Translations under genes and position numbers: made by a program
NCBI GenBank assembly: GCA_022376925.1
Contig: JAIOJX010000005.1
Span: 161,699,001 to 161,763,000 of the forward strand
Length of the DNA stretch: 64,000 nt
Direction: 5' to 3'
From: Tragulus kanchil
Taxonomy: Eukaryota > Chordata > Mammalia > Artiodactyla > Tragulidae
Notes under the pieces: generated by a model
The model's input: the letters and a program-made list of their open reading frames with translations, nothing else
Told to the model about the DNA's origin: nothing
The model's database searches: none
Part shown: piece after piece, positions 11,291-23,689 of the stretch
Position numbering within the stretch: the stretch's first letter is position 1
Layout: each line of letters begins with the position of its first letter

Positions 11291-12589
11291 GGCTTATACA
11301 CACCAGACAAATAGAAGTAAAAAGAAAATTTTTTCATAATATTAATATGACATAAGGTAGATTATGGCAAGGATTTTATCGAGAATAAAGATGGTCAACG
11401 CCAGATGATGAGAGGAACAAGTCTCAGAGATGCAAAAGTCTTGAACCTGTGAACACCTCACAACAGCTTGGAAGCTAGAAAACAAGCCAATGTGCTGGGT
11501 TTCTGGTGTGGATATTGCTCCATATTGATTCGAGATGTAGTCATGGAGGAGACTGGAAAAAGGCACATGGGACCTCTATAGATCATCTTGCAACTTCCTA
11601 CAAATATATTATCATTTTAACATAAGAAGTTTAAACATAGAATACAAAATAATGAGTCCTCACTAAAAGCAAATATATTCCATCTTCATGTTTTATGTGG
11701 GCACACAGAAAAGTCTTCTTAGGATATTGAAACGTCACTAGTATATATTATCTATTATACTTTTAAAGATTTCCCTACAGATCAAAAGGTAAAATGTATA
11801 TGATAATTAGCGTATGTAATTTCCCTTCTCCCATCAAGAGGTGGGACATGATGCTCTGAAATTTCTGCACACAGCCTCTGTCAAACCTGTCGGCTTCATT
11901 TTCTCTCCCTGGGAGTCAGCCACTCTGGGGTTAAAAGTATGTGTTCAAGTCCAATAAGTGATGAGAGGCTGTGGGGGAAAGAAAAGCTGCCAGGAGCACT
12001 GAGGCACCAGTTGTGTGAATAAAGATTCTTGGATATTCCAGCCTTCCGGGTGCTTAGGTGAATGCCGGCGGCATTCCCAGCACCCCCACCCCCCATGTGG
12101 AGTGAAAGAACTGCCCAGCTGAGCCCTACCTGCTTCCTGTCCCATGGAATCCTGAGGCACAATAAACAGCTATGGTTCTAAGCCATTATACTGTGTCACA
12201 CACCAGTAGGTATCTGAGACACTCTTCAATACAACTTGGAAACATTTGACAATAAAAGGTCTGATTAAATACCTACTGTTTGGCAGGCTCTGTGCTTGGG
12301 GAAGGGCTACAGAATGAATAAGAAAGAGCCCCTGACTCAGGAGCTCATGAACTGGAAAAGCAGGGAGGATGTTCTAACAATGATTTTCTGAACAGATGCA
12401 AGGGGGCAAGTGTAGGGTACTGTAGGAGGCGGGGAAGGAGAAGGAATCCTCCCCTAGAAAGGCAGGAATGGGACATCTCTTACTGTTGCTCCAGCCAGCC
12501 ATAACTTCTAGGGGGCATTCTGGGACACTTCCCTCGGGTGTGTTATGTGGATGGATTTTGTCCTGGATGCAGTAATGATGCTCGTTATC
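11291..12589. other. AT-rich to mixed sequence, no gene recognised
   Basis: 11291-11880 is AT-rich and 11880-12590 is mixed. An open frame of 88 codons on the minus strand at 11896-12162 recurs at 12983-13249 only because of duplication 4; it has no family motif. 12260-12330 may be a MIR/L2 trace. Confidence 0.4.
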
Positions 12590-13791
12590 GATAAGAGTGA
12601 AGACTTACTATGTGCCAAGTGCTGAGAATTCCCATTGTCCTCACAAGCATACATGAAGGAGAGTATCGCTAGGCCCCTGTACCCGTGGGAAAGCTGAGAC
12701 TTACAAAATATACTTTTTTAAAACATAGAATACAAAATAATGAGTCCTCACTAAAAGCAAATATATTCCATCTTCATGTTTTATGTGGGCACACAGAAAA
12801 GTCTTCTTAGGATATTGAAACGTCACTAGTATATATTATCTATTATACTTTTAAAGATTTCCTACAGATCAAAAGGTAAAATGTATATGATAATTAGCGT
12901 ATGTAATTTCCCTTCTCCCATCAAGAGGTGGGACATGATGCTCTGAAATTTCTGCACACAGCCTCTGTCAAACCTGTCGGCTTCATTTTCTCTCCCTGGG
13001 AGTCAGCCACTCTGGGGTTAAAAGTATGTGTTCAAGTCCAATAAGTGATGAGAGGCTGTGGGGGAAAGAAAAGCTGCCAGGAGCACTGAGGCACCAGTTG
13101 TGTGAATAAAGATTCTTGGATATTCCAGCCTTCCGGGTGCTTAGGTGAATGCCGGCGGCATTCCCAGCACCCCCACCCCCCATGTGGAGTGAAAGAACTG
13201 CCCAGCTGAGCCCTACCTGCTTCCTGTCCCATGGAATCCTGAGGCACAATAAACAGCTATGGTTCTAAGCCATTATACTGTGTCACACACCAGTAGGTAT
13301 CTGAGACACTCTTCAATACAACTTGGAAACATTTGACAATAAAAGGTCTGATTAAATACCTACTGTTTGGCAGGCTCTGTGCTTGGGGAAGGGCTACAGA
13401 ATGAATAAGAAAGAGCCCCTGACTCAGGAGCTCATGAACTGGAAAAGCAGGGAGGATGTTCTAACAATGATTTTCTGAACAGATGCAAGGGGGCAAGTGT
13501 AGGGTACTGTAGGAGGCGGGGAAGGAGAAGGAATCCTCCCCTAGAAAGGCAGGAATGGGACATCTCTTACTGTTGCTCCAGCCAGCCATAACTTCTAGGG
13601 GGCATTCTGGGACACTTCCCTCGGGTGTGTTATGTGGATGGATTTTGTCCTGGATGCAGTAATGATGCTCGTTATCGATAAGAGTGAAGACTTACTATGT
13701 GCCAAGTGCTGAGAATTCCCATTGTCCTCACAAGCATACATGAAGGAGAGTATCGCTAGGGCCCCTGTACCCGTGGGAAAGCTGAGACTTA
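11633..13791. repeat. Direct duplication 4 (11633-12703 = 12721-13791)
   Basis: The offset is 1088 bp. The spacer 12704-12720 resembles a deleted form of the sequence before copy A (11600-11632), as expected for a noisy contig start. A MIR is cut at the end of copy A and continues intact after copy B. Confidence 0.95.
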
Positions 13792-13900
13792 AGGAGCAGA
13801 TGTGACCTGCCCTAGGTCAAGCAGCTAACGAGGGTCAGGGGCAGCACTCAGCCCAGGTGCTCTAATCCCAGAGCACGTGCTCAGAACCGTGATGCTGCTC
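13678..13900 (-). repeat. MIR SINE, antisense (truncated copy at 12590-12703)
   Basis: The + strand shows the reversed MIR: ttactatgtgccaagtgctg, a diverged tract in place of the usual tttacagatgag, ggtcaagcagctaac and ggtgctctaatcc. In copy A the same element stops at the junction at 12703, so copy B gives the true continuation. Confidence 0.6.
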
Positions 13901-13924
13901 GTGTGCTTCTTGCTGTTGTTAGTC

Positions 13925-14145
13925 ACTGCGTGTGTGCTAAGTCACTTCAGTCAGGTCTGACTCTTTGTGACCCTATGGACTATATAGCCGTCTGGGCTGC
14001 TCTGCCCATGGGATTCTCCAGGTGAGTATATTGGAGTGAGTTGCCACTTCCTCCTCCAGGGGATCTTCCTCGCCCAGGGACTGAACCCACATCTCCTGAT
14101 TGACAGGCGGATTCTTTGTCAGTGAGCCACCTGGGAGGCCCTGTC
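13925..14145 (-). mobile_element. Bov-tA SINE, antisense
   Basis: It begins with the reversed BovA end (ctaagtcacttcagtcaggt, gtgaccctatggactatat) and ends with the reversed tRNA head (gcggattctttgtcagtgag ccacctggg). It lies just outside duplication 4. Confidence 0.85.
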
Positions 14146-16027
14146 TTCTTCTTGGCTGAACATTATAAATTAAACACTTCTTCATATATTAAAAATAACA
14201 TCTAAAATGGTGTATTAATGACTGTATAATAGGTAATGTTTAGATTTTCTGAAGTGGAACATTTCACATCATTTCCAACATGCAGAGAATGCATTTCCAC
14301 ATAAAGATCTGCATTTGTATTTACTTATATTCCCACATCCTTCCATTATTTTAAAAAATTTGATGTAGATATATAAAAAGCATTTTCTGAATAGTGGGTT
14401 ATTTCCTTAGGATAGATTCACAGAGGGATAAACTTTGGGGTTTTTCTGAAAAGAGTGTCTGGAAGAAAAGGGCCATCTCTGTGGGTCCTGGTCACACAGT
14501 CACCTCCAGCCCAGCGATGGAGCAACCATTCGCACGTTTCCCGGTCCTCCAGAAGCTCAGAGAGGTGCCTCTGCAGAGACACGGCCACGGGGAGCCACAA
14601 CGACACTGCCTGTCGGGGTTCTTTCAGAACGTGAAGTGAACCTGCAGCTGAGGGTTGAGAATTCAAATGTGCTCCCTGGGATGGTACCTCAGTGGGTGAG
14701 CAGAAAGCGGAAGAGGGCTTTCTCGGCGTCCCTTCCTCTTACTTCAGGCCAGCCCCTGTCATGCCCCTGGTGCTGGTGGCCTCCCAGGCTCTCCAGTGGA
14801 GCCTCACAGTGGGGGACGAGGCATTCTTTGGGCCCCTGGTTCTTTTGGGAGTCGGTGGTGGGGACAGGGATCCCTGCCTTCAAGAACAAGCACTGCCCCT
14901 GTGCCTGCACAGCCTCTCAGATGTCCCAAGAGGCCCGGGGGAGGGATCAGCACCCTTTTTCAGAGGTGCGTGGGTGAAGGCTCAGAGAGGCGTGACCTGC
15001 CCTGTCCGCGCTGCTGCTGCTCAGCCTTTGACTTCCTGTCCTCCACGAAGAGTCCTGGCTGTCCTTCTGATGAGTCCATAGTCCCTGGAGCCACACTGGG
15101 CCTGGAGTATGGAAGGAGGCCTTTCTTTCCATTTTCTCCAAATTTCCTACATGACGTAATGGTGGGATCTGAGAAAGTGGGATGCTGGCAAATGCTTAAC
15201 AGTGGGCTCTCGAACAGTGCATTCATCTACCTATCTGCCTAAGTTTGCTATAAATTTTACTGATGTAAAGAATGTGTAGCACATAATTTACAAATAGTAA
15301 AGAAACATACAATTTTCTATTGCAAATTCCATATAGTCAATTGATTCTTATAGAATACATTCCATTAAGTTTTGCCAAACTCTTGACTATGTGGCCAAGG
15401 GATAGATAGTCTCAGTTTAACCACTATTTTGCAAGTGGAGTTGCATCCTGATCCACAAGGATTTACTGAATAATTTCTAGTCATTAAATTGAATACATCA
15501 TCTACTGTCAAACTTTTTCTTATCCTCATACATTGTATTTCTTAAACTGAAAGGATTTTCAGCTTTAGCACTATGTATGTCTGAACTTTTCTCCATTGCC
15601 AGGGTTCTCAGTGACTTTGTTGAATTGGATAATCATTTTCAGACACTGGAAAAATATTTCCTCAATTTTTTTAGGTGCTGTTCACAATGTGGTAGCTATA
15701 GACTCAGCACAATTTAAATTTAATCTGCATTACTAATGTTTTCCCCACCACTTCCTTAAGGTCAGTCAACAGAATGATAATTTAAGTGCCTGTTTGTAGC
15801 ATTTTTCCAGTTTCCATAGTGCAAATTCTCCCACCATGGCCAGTTTAAAAATACCAGCATGACATCACTAAGTGCAGAGCTGTGTGTCAGGGCACAGTTA
15901 CTGAGCGTGTCCACCACACAGATGCATGAGGGACGGGTGACCTCAGTGGCACCAAGAGCAACATGTGACAAAATAAGCCCACTCTGGGTACTTATTTCCT
16001 TTGTTTTAAATATAATTTGTCTATTGA
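14146..16027. other. Unique sequence, no gene or clear repeat seen
   Basis: 14146-14400 and 15240-15760 are AT-rich; 14460-15120 is GC-richer with several overlapping open frames of up to 148 codons on both strands. None has a recognisable domain or exon signals that I trust. Confidence 0.45.
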
Positions 16028-16550
16028 TTACCTGGGTTCAATCCCCAGTTTGGGAAGATCCCCTGGAAAAGGACATGGCAACCCACTCCAGTATTCTTTT
16101 TTTTTTTTTAATATTTATTTATTTATTTATTTTCGGGGGGAGGGGCGGGGATGCGGTGGGGAGGGAGCAGGGTGGGGGGGCCGCTTACATTGAGCTTTCG
16201 TTTTTTTGTCTATTTTCATCCATCTTCATTCTTTGGCCTGTGTGGGCCTCCCATCGCAGTGGCCTCTGTTGTCACTGAGCACCGGCTCTGGGCGCATGCG
16301 CTCCAGAGCTCCGGCTCGGTAATTGGACACATCGGTCCAGCAGCTCCGCAGCACGTGGGATCGTCCCAGGCCAGGGATGAAACCGGCGCCCCTTGCACTG
16401 CAAGGCGGTGTCCCTACCCACTGGACCACCAGGGAAGCCCCCACTCCAGTATTCTTGCCTGGAGAATTCCCAAGGACAGAAGAGCCTGGCGGGCTACAGT
16501 CCACAGGGTTGCAAAGAGTCAGCCACGACTGAGTGACTAAGCAGAGCACA
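16028..16550 (+). mobile_element. Bov-tA SINE split by a CHR-2 insertion
   Basis: The left half is 16028-16098 (gggttcaatccccagtttgg) and the right half resumes at 16440 (cctggagaattcccaaggac, gcaaagagtcagccacgac). The 17-base sequence cccactccagtattctt flanks the insert on both sides (16082-16098 and 16440-16456) as the target-site duplication. Confidence 0.85.
16099..16439 (-). mobile_element. CHR-2 SINE, antisense, nested in Bov-tA (partial copy 17320-17513)
   Basis: It starts with a poly-T tract (reversed tail) and ends with the reversed tRNA-Glu head (ctggaccaccagggaagcc). The body contains ggcctgtgtgggcctcc and aattggacacatcggtccag. It was inserted after Bov-tA, so it is younger. The partial copy at 17320 has no poly-T end because duplication 5 begins inside it. 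Confidence 0.85.
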
Positions 16551-18403
16551 TACAGCAAAAGTTTCTGTAACATATAATTTAACTGTAAAGTTTTAATAAC
16601 AGAAATATTTTTCTTCTCTCTGAGTCAATCATGTGTCTTGGTTCTACAGCAATACCAGGTTTGAAACCACATTATTGTCAATGTGATTTATTCATTTTCT
16701 AGTTTTGAGAGTCAACATACTGACAAAGCAAGGAAGACTTTTAGTTATGTAACAAATACTTTAAACCCTGATGATATGAAAACAATAGTATAAGAAACAA
16801 AGATGGGGGGAAAGGGAAGAATAGCTAAGCTAGTATCTTTGTCTTGCAGAGCAGCAAACAGTCTTAATTTCGCACATAGAAAAGTGAATATACTACTTGA
16901 AGTCAGAAAGGTAATTATTAGAAGGAATTATAAAAATACAATGAACAAAGCTGGAAAGGTAACGCTTAGAGGAATAAAATAAAAATATAATTATTAACCA
17001 GGAAGGCTCACGGAGAAGAAAAAAATAAAATAGTGTAATGCTCATTTTCTTATTTTTCATGTCTGCAGGTCTAAAGGTACAGTCCAAAATTAATCCTAAT
17101 AGAGAAGTATTAAAGTCATAATGGTAACCATCAAAAGATCTAAAAGCAATGGCTTTTAGCCATTAACTGGGCAGAGGGGAGAATGATCATGGGCAAAAGG
17201 GAAACTGCCTTCTATGTTCTTATTAAAAGCTGAATTTTACCTCCATGTATAGATTAATTTTATTAAAAAAAGAAAGAAAAACATTGCTACTGTTAAAAGT
17301 GGTGGCCCAGATGAAATCTGCCTCCCATCGCAGTGGCCTCTGTTGTCACTGAGCACCGGCTCTGGGCGCATGCGCTCCAGAGCTCCGGCTCGGTAATTGG
17401 ACACATCGGTCCAGCAGCTCCGCAGCACGTGGGATCGTCCCAGGCCAGGGATGAAACCGGCGCCCCTTGCACTGCAAGGCGGTGTCCCTACCCACTGGAC
17501 CACCAGGGAAGCCCCCACTCCAGTATTCTTGCCTGGAGAATTCCCAAGGACAGAAGAGCCTGGCGGGCTACAGTCCACAGGGTTGCAAAGAGTCAGCCAC
17601 GACTGAGTGACTAAGCAGAGCACATACAGCAAAAGTTTCTGTAACATATAATTTAACTGTAAAGTTTTAATAACAGAAATATTTTTCTTCTCTCTGAGTC
17701 AATCATGTGTCTTGGTTCTACAGCAATACCAGGTTTGAAACCACATTATTGTCAATGTGATTTATTCATTTTCTAGTTTTGAGAGTCAACATACTGACAA
17801 AGCAAGGAAGACTTTTAGTTATGTAACAAATACTTTAAACCCTGATGATATGAAAACAATAGTATAAGAAACAAAGATGGGGGGAAAGGGAAGAATAGCT
17901 AAGCTAGTATCTTTGTCTTGCAGAGCAGCAAACAGTCTTAATTTCGCACATAGAAAAGTGAATATACTACTTGAAGTCAGAAAGGTAATTATTAGAAGGA
18001 ATTATAAAAATACAATGAACAAAGCTGGAAAGGTAACGCTTAGAGGAATAAAATAAAAATATAATTATTAACCAGGAAGGCTCACGGAGAAGAAAAAAAT
18101 AAAATAGTGTAATGCTCATTTTCTTATTTTTCATGTCTGCAGGTCTAAAGGTACAGTCCAAAATTAATCCTAATAGAGAAGTATTAAAGTCATAATGGTA
18201 ACCATCAAAAGATCTAAAAGCAATGGCTTTTAGCCATTAACTGGGCAGAGGGGAGAATGATCATGGGCAAAAGGGAAACTGCCTTCTATGTTCTTATTAA
18301 AAGCTGAATTTTACCTCCATGTATAGATTAATTTTATTAAAAAAAAAAAAGAAAGAAAAACATTGCTACTGTTAAAAAGTGGTGGCCCAGATGAAATCTG
18401 CCT
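16246..18403. repeat. Direct duplication 5 (16246-17323 = 17320-18403)
   Basis: The offset is 1074 bp, rising to 1080 because a poly-A run is longer in copy B. There is no spacer: the join falls at a shared gcct (17320-17323), where the end of copy A (the head of a Bov-tA) meets the interior of a CHR-2. Both SINEs are truncated at the join. Confidence 0.95.
16551..17319. other. AT-rich sequence, nothing recognised (again at about 17625-18377)
   Basis: There are no open frames of interest and no repeat I can name. It ends in an A-rich run near 17274 whose length differs between copies (7 versus 12 A). Confidence 0.5.
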
Positions 18404-18560
18404 ACGATGCAGGAGCCCCAGGCTTGATCCCCTGGACAAGGGAATGGCAACCCACTTCAGTACTCCTGCCTGGGAAATCCTATGGACAGAGGAGCCTGGG
18501 GGGCTCCAGATCATGGAGTTGCAAAGAGTCAAACAGGACTGAACGAGTTTCACTTTTCAC
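18378..18560 (+). mobile_element. Bov-tA SINE (again at 19490-19671)
   Basis: The order is a tRNA-like head with gatgaaatctgcctacgatg, ggcttgatcccctggacaag, ggcaacccacttcagtactc and a BovA end with gttgcaaagagtcaaac. The head of the same element is the point where duplication 5 breaks (17323). Confidence 0.8.
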
Positions 18561-18771
18561 TGTCAAAAAAAGCAACTTCCAGCCTGGACCCCATATACCT
18601 TGAGGTAATCCCTTTTAAAGTATAGTCTGCTTTCCACCACATATGTAAACGTCCTAAAAGGCCTGAAGTCACATTCAACCCCTCTTTCCAGTTTCCATAT
18701 GCTCCACCTTTGCCTGCCAGCCAGGTGAATTCTCCTGTTACACAGCAGAGTGGCCACATTTTGGGCTTGTC

Positions 18772-18975
18772 TACACCTGTGGTCAAGAATCTGCCTGCCA
18801 ATGCAGTAAACTTAAAATATATGGGTTTCATCACTGGGTGGGGAAGATTCCCCTGGAGTAAGACACGGCAACCCACGCCAGGATTCTTCCCTGGGGAAAA
18901 AACCCCATGGACAGAGGAGCCTGGTGGGCAACAGTCCATAGGGTCACAAAGAGGCGCACACAACTGAAGCAACTT
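18772..18975 (+). mobile_element. Bov-tA SINE (again at 19883-20086)
   Basis: Visible parts are gtcaagaatctgcctgccaa, ggaagattcccctggag, ggcaacccacgccaggattc and ggtcacaaagaggcgcacac. It is moderately diverged. The second copy arises from duplication 6. Confidence 0.8.
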
Positions 18976-19281
18976 AGCGTGCAAGCACACCACACATATT
19001 CATAACGTTGTAAATATTGCACCTGGCCATATGGTGCGTTCTTACTATTTATTCGTCACCCTAAATTCGTGTGCGGGGTCCAGGAAGGTCCAGCGCGGTT
19101 AGACTCCTTACTCAGACGGTTTAGTGGCTTCTTAGGGCAAGTTCCTGTTCTCAGCAGCGAAGGATTAAGACAGGATAATACCGTCCAGGGCGTCATCCCT
19201 CCTCCCTTCCAGGAAATGCAGTGCTTCCCCAGGTCACTAGTCCACGCGCGTAAGGCTCCCACCTTGGAGAACCTCACAGTA

Positions 19282-19300
19282 CCTCCAGCAGGGGGCGGTA
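19282..19300 (+). promoter_or_regulatory. CTCF-like motif (again at 20393-20411)
   Basis: CCTCCAGCAGGGGGCGGTA is close to the CTCF core (CCAGCAGGGGGCG). It is in unique sequence, not in a SINE. Both copies are the same site in duplication 6. Confidence 0.55.
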
Positions 19301-20449
19301 TACAGCGTGGAGGAGCGTGGTTTCCTTCCTCAATTCCCCCCCAGCCATTAACTGGGCAGAGGGAGAATGATCATGGGCAAAAGGGAAACTGCCTTCTATG
19401 TTCTTATTAAAAGCTGAATTTTACCTCCATGTATAGATTAATTTTATTAAAAAAAAAAAAGAAAGAAAAACATTGCTACTCTTAAAAAAGTGGTGGCCCA
19501 GATGAAATCTGCCTACGATGCAGGAGCCCCAGGCTTGATCCCCTGGACAAGGGAATGGCAACCCACTTCAGTACTCCTGCCTGGGAAATCCTATGGACAG
19601 AGGAGCCTGGGGGGCTCCAGATCATGGAGTTGCAAAGAGTCAAACAGGACTGAACGAGTTTCACTTTTCACTGTCAAAAAAAGCAACTTCCAGCCTGGAC
19701 CCCATATACCTTGAGGTAATCCCTTTTAAAGTATAGTCTGCTTTCCACCACATATGTAAACGTCCTAAAAGGCCTGAAGTCACATTCAACCCCTCTTTCC
19801 AGTTTCCATATGCTCCACCTTTGCCTGCCAGCCAGGTGAATTCTCCTGTTACACAGCAGAGTGGCCACATTTTGGGCTTGTCTACACCTGTGGTCAAGAA
19901 TCTGCCTGCCAATGCAGTAAACTTAAAATATATGGGTTTCATCACTGGGTGGGGAAGATTCCCCTGGAGTAAGACACGGCAACCCACGCCAGGATTCTTC
20001 CCTGGGGAAAAAACCCCATGGACAGAGGAGCCTGGTGGGCAACAGTCCATAGGGTCACAAAGAGGCGCACACAACTGAAGCAACTTAGCGTGCAAGCACA
20101 CCACACATATTCATAACGTTGTAAATATTGCACCTGGCCATATGGTGCGTTCTTACTATTTATTCGTCACCCTAAATTCGTGTGCGGGGTCCAGGAAGGT
20201 CCAGCGCGGTTAGACCCCTTACTCAGACGGTTTAGTGGCTTCTTAGGGCAAGTTCCTGTTCTCAGCAGCGAAGGATTAAGACAGGATAATACCGTCCAGG
20301 GCGTCATCCCTCCTCCCTTCCAGGAAATGCAGTGCTTCCCCAGGTCACTAGTCCACGCGCGTAAGGCTCCCACCTTGGAGAACCTCACAGTACCTCCAGC
20401 AGGGGGCGGTATACAGCGTGGAGGAGCGTGGTTTCCTTCCCCTCAATTC

Positions 20450-22794
20450 AGGGATATGGCAGGGCAGGAAACCCCGCCTCTCTTATTAGTCCCTTGAGGT
20501 CCCTGGAACTATAGTCTGCAGAGTCACCCCTGGCAGGGGCCTGGTGGGAAAGAGAGGGTGCCCTGACCTGCCAGCTTTACACACTGACTCTGATTCTCAT
20601 CAACTCACAATCCGTAAGAAACTGCTATAATTGCGTTTTCAGATGAGGAAACAATCTCAGCGCAGTTGAGAAATCTGCCTGGGGTCACCCGTTCCCTCCC
20701 ACTCTCTCCCATCTGCCGCCCAGCAAGGCGTCCCTTCCTCGGAGCTGTCCCTTCCTCTGTCAGGTTTTGCGGCCGCTGGGGATGACGCTCAGGGCGGGGT
20801 TGGGGAGGAAGGGCCGGGATCCGCAGGAGCTCGGAGCCCCTGGTGGGGAATGTGGCCGCCCAGCTCCTGCTGGCGTTCAGCGCTCACGCTGATCTCCCTG
20901 GCACCCTCTGGCCCCTGGCACCTTCTTGCTCTGCAGGGCGCATCGGCGAGCTGCCCCTGAGCGGAGGCCCACAGGCGCGCAGGCCGGCTGGCTGCTGAAG
21001 CGTGGAGCCAGGCCCACCTGCGGCGTCCCCTGCCGGCCTCCTCCACCGTAACTGAAAGCTGCTATCTGCAGGGGCCGGTGCCAAAGCAGAGGGGCCCCCA
21101 GGACGACTGTGGAAGCGTTGGGGTCTGCACCCCGTGACACAGGACACAGGACCAAGTCTGACTCTGGGACCTGGAGAAAGCTGCTTCCCTTTCTTTAATC
21201 ATCTCATGTAACTTGGGGGGAGCTGGGAGGCAAGCGCCTCAGCAGGAAGGCATCCGACCTTGACGGACCGGGTTCACACCTCCAAGAACGGAAGCTCCCT
21301 CACCCCGCTCTTTCTGCTCCGCCACCCTGCCTCGGGGGAAGGGTGGGGGGCGCTGCTAACCCCACCCAGCCCTTCTGAACTTGCAGCCCCAGCCTCCCAG
21401 GCCTTGGGGTCCCTCTCCCTCCTCCAGAGTCCAACAGGGCAGCACATCCCCCAGCACCTCCTCCAGCTCAAGGAGAGGACGTGCCTGGCTGGCTGGCACA
21501 GCGAGCACCTCGCGGGCTCACAGGCAGTAAGGCTCACTGGTGAGACGTCTCCCCTGCCCGCCCTGTCCCCACCCAGTCTCCATGCGCTTGTAGCGGCAGC
21601 CAGGTTTGCTCAACGTGAACTGGGTCGGCATTCCTGCTACCAGGGATTGCATGTGCCTAATCACAGTCACTTCCGACCTGCCAGCTTTACACACTGACTC
21701 TGATTCTCATCAACTCACAATCCGTAAGAAACTGCTATAATTGCGTTTTCAGATGAGGAAACAATCTCAGCGCAGTTGAGAAATCTGCCTGGGGTCACCC
21801 GTTCCCTCCCACTCTCTCCATCTGCCGCCCAGCAAGGCGTCCCTTCCTCGGAGCTGTCCCTTCCTCTGTCAGGTTTTGCGGCCGCTGGGGATGACGCTCA
21901 GGGCGGGGTTGGGGAGGAAGGGCCGGGATCCGCAGGAGCTCGGAGCCCCTGGTGGGGAATGTGGCCGCCCAGCTCCTGCTGGCGTTCAGCGCTCACGCTG
22001 ATCTCCCTGGCACCCTCTGGCCCCTGGCACCTTCTTGCTCTGCAGGGCGCATCGGCGAGCTGCCCCTGAGCGGAGGCCCACAGGCGCGCAGGCCGGCTGG
22101 CTGCTGAAGCGTGGAGCCAGGCCCACCTGCGGCGTCCCCTGCCGGCCTCCTCCACCGTAACTGAAAGCTGCTATCTGCAGGGGCCGGTGCCAAAGCAGAG
22201 GGGCCCCCAGGACGACTGTGGAAGCGTTGGGGTCTGCACCCCGTGACACAGGACACAGGACCAAGTCTGACTCTGGGACCTGGAGAAAGCTGCTCCCCTT
22301 TCTTTAATCATCTCATGTAACTTGGGGGGAGCTGGGAGGCAAGCGCCTCAGCAGGAAGGCATCCGACCTTGACGGACCGGGTTCACACCTCCAAGAACGG
22401 AAGCTCCCTCACCCCGCTCTTTCTGCTCCGCCACCCTGCCTCGGGGGAAGGGTGGGGGGCGCTGCTAACCCCACCCAGCCCTTCTGAACTTGCAGCCCCA
22501 GCCTCCCAGGCCTTGGGGTCCCTCTCCCTCCTCCAGAGTCCAACAGGGCAGCACATCCCCCAGCACCTCCTCCAGCTCAAGGAGAGGACGTGCCTGGCTG
22601 GCTGGCACAGCGAGCACCTCGCGGGCTCACAGGCAGTAAGGCTCACTGGTGAGACGTCTCCCCTGCCCGCCCTGTCCCCACCCAGTCTCCATGCGCTTGT
22701 AGCGGGCAGCCAGGTTTGCTCAACGTGAACTGGGTCGGCATTCCTGCTACCAGGGATTGTTCTGACCTACAGTGACCTAATCACAGTCACTTCC
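20450..22794. other. GC-rich block (20750-21180, copied at 21860-22290), no gene recognised
   Basis: This contains CpG-rich segments including gcggccgctggggatgacgc at about 20769. Overlapping frames of up to 145 codons exist on both strands, which is expected from the composition. A reversed MIR trace lies near 20620-20700 (copy 21730-21810). Whether this is a promoter or CpG island cannot be settled by eye. Confidence 0.45.
20565..22794. repeat. Direct duplication 7 (20565-21674 = 21675-22794)
   Basis: The copies abut exactly, with an offset of 1109-1120 bp. The last 40 bases of copy A lack about 11 bases that copy B has (cagggattg followed by catgtgcct versus ttctgacctac), so errors cluster at the junction. 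Confidence 0.95.
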
Positions 22795-23377
22795 CTGGCT
22801 CCATCCGGGCTACATTTGCTTGGTCCTGGTGTTCACTGAGCCAAACGGAGATGGAGAGTAGAGAGCATCTGTCTGGGAGGCTGGACCCTATGTGAGGGAG
22901 GACACTCAAGAGCATTCTGCAATGAGTCCTGTGAGCCAGGGAGGCAGCCAGCCAGAGTCCCGCACACGAAAGATGCAGGACAGCACCTCCTACTCACGAA
23001 GGCCAAGCCAGTCACTCGTTTTCTGTGCCTCCCACCAAAAGCCTACCCAAAAAGGCATACAGGAGAAGCACCAAGAGTCTAGCTAGTTGGGTGGGGAGAG
23101 AGGGGTCAGGGTGTTGAGGACATAGCGTCTGTCTAGGCTTTGTGAGGCTTCACAAAGGACAGTAGAAAAAAAAAAAAAAAAAAAACAACAGTTTATTTCA
23201 ACTTCCTTGTCACAGCAGTCCTCTCCAATTCCAAGACTACTTCTCCCTGATGCGCTCACTCTGGTCCCATGAGACATCCCACAAAGTCAAGACTCTTTAG
23301 GGAAGACATAAAATTTCAATTAGTGCCATACCAATGGTGTGAAGGCTTAAAGCCACTCAGGATTAAGTCGAAGTTTC
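22795..23377. other. Unique sequence with a 20-base poly-A run
   Basis: An A20 run lies at 23166-23185, possibly the tail of an old retroposed element in the + direction. No other feature was recognised. Confidence 0.4.
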
Positions 23378-23689
23378 AGCTGTCGATTGCTACTTCCCCA
23401 AAATAAAACCGTTTGGGCATGACAGGTGTGTGGCTGTGCGTGGTGGTTGAGCTCTGTATGGTGTGGGTGTGATATCTGTAAATTCCGCCAAAGACAGGCT
23501 GGATCTCATCACCCCCAAGCAACTGGCACAGTGTCGGTTACACACGGGTGCTGAGGAGACAGTGGAATAAATGGAAGGGTCAGTCATGAGAGGTCGAACC
23601 AATGCCTTACAGAAGTTCACATCCACGGTGAGCCCGTACCTTCTCATCCACCAAAGATAAGTAAGTCTACATTTGCACCAATATAAATG

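Larger units (their letters stand above)
18232..20449. repeat. Direct duplication 6 (18232-19336 = 19343-20449)
   Basis: The offset is 1110-1111 bp. The spacer 19337-19342 is cccccc. It overlaps duplication 5 by about 170 bp, so 18232-18403 also occurs at about 17158-17323 and 19343-19514 (three copies). One clear substitution is agactcc near 19102 versus agacccc near 20213. Confidence 0.95.

Noticed and set aside
16028..16550. 129-139 codon frames over the SINEs
   Set aside because: These are translations of CHR-2 and Bov-tA sequence; similar peptides recur at every SINE of the same type in the window.
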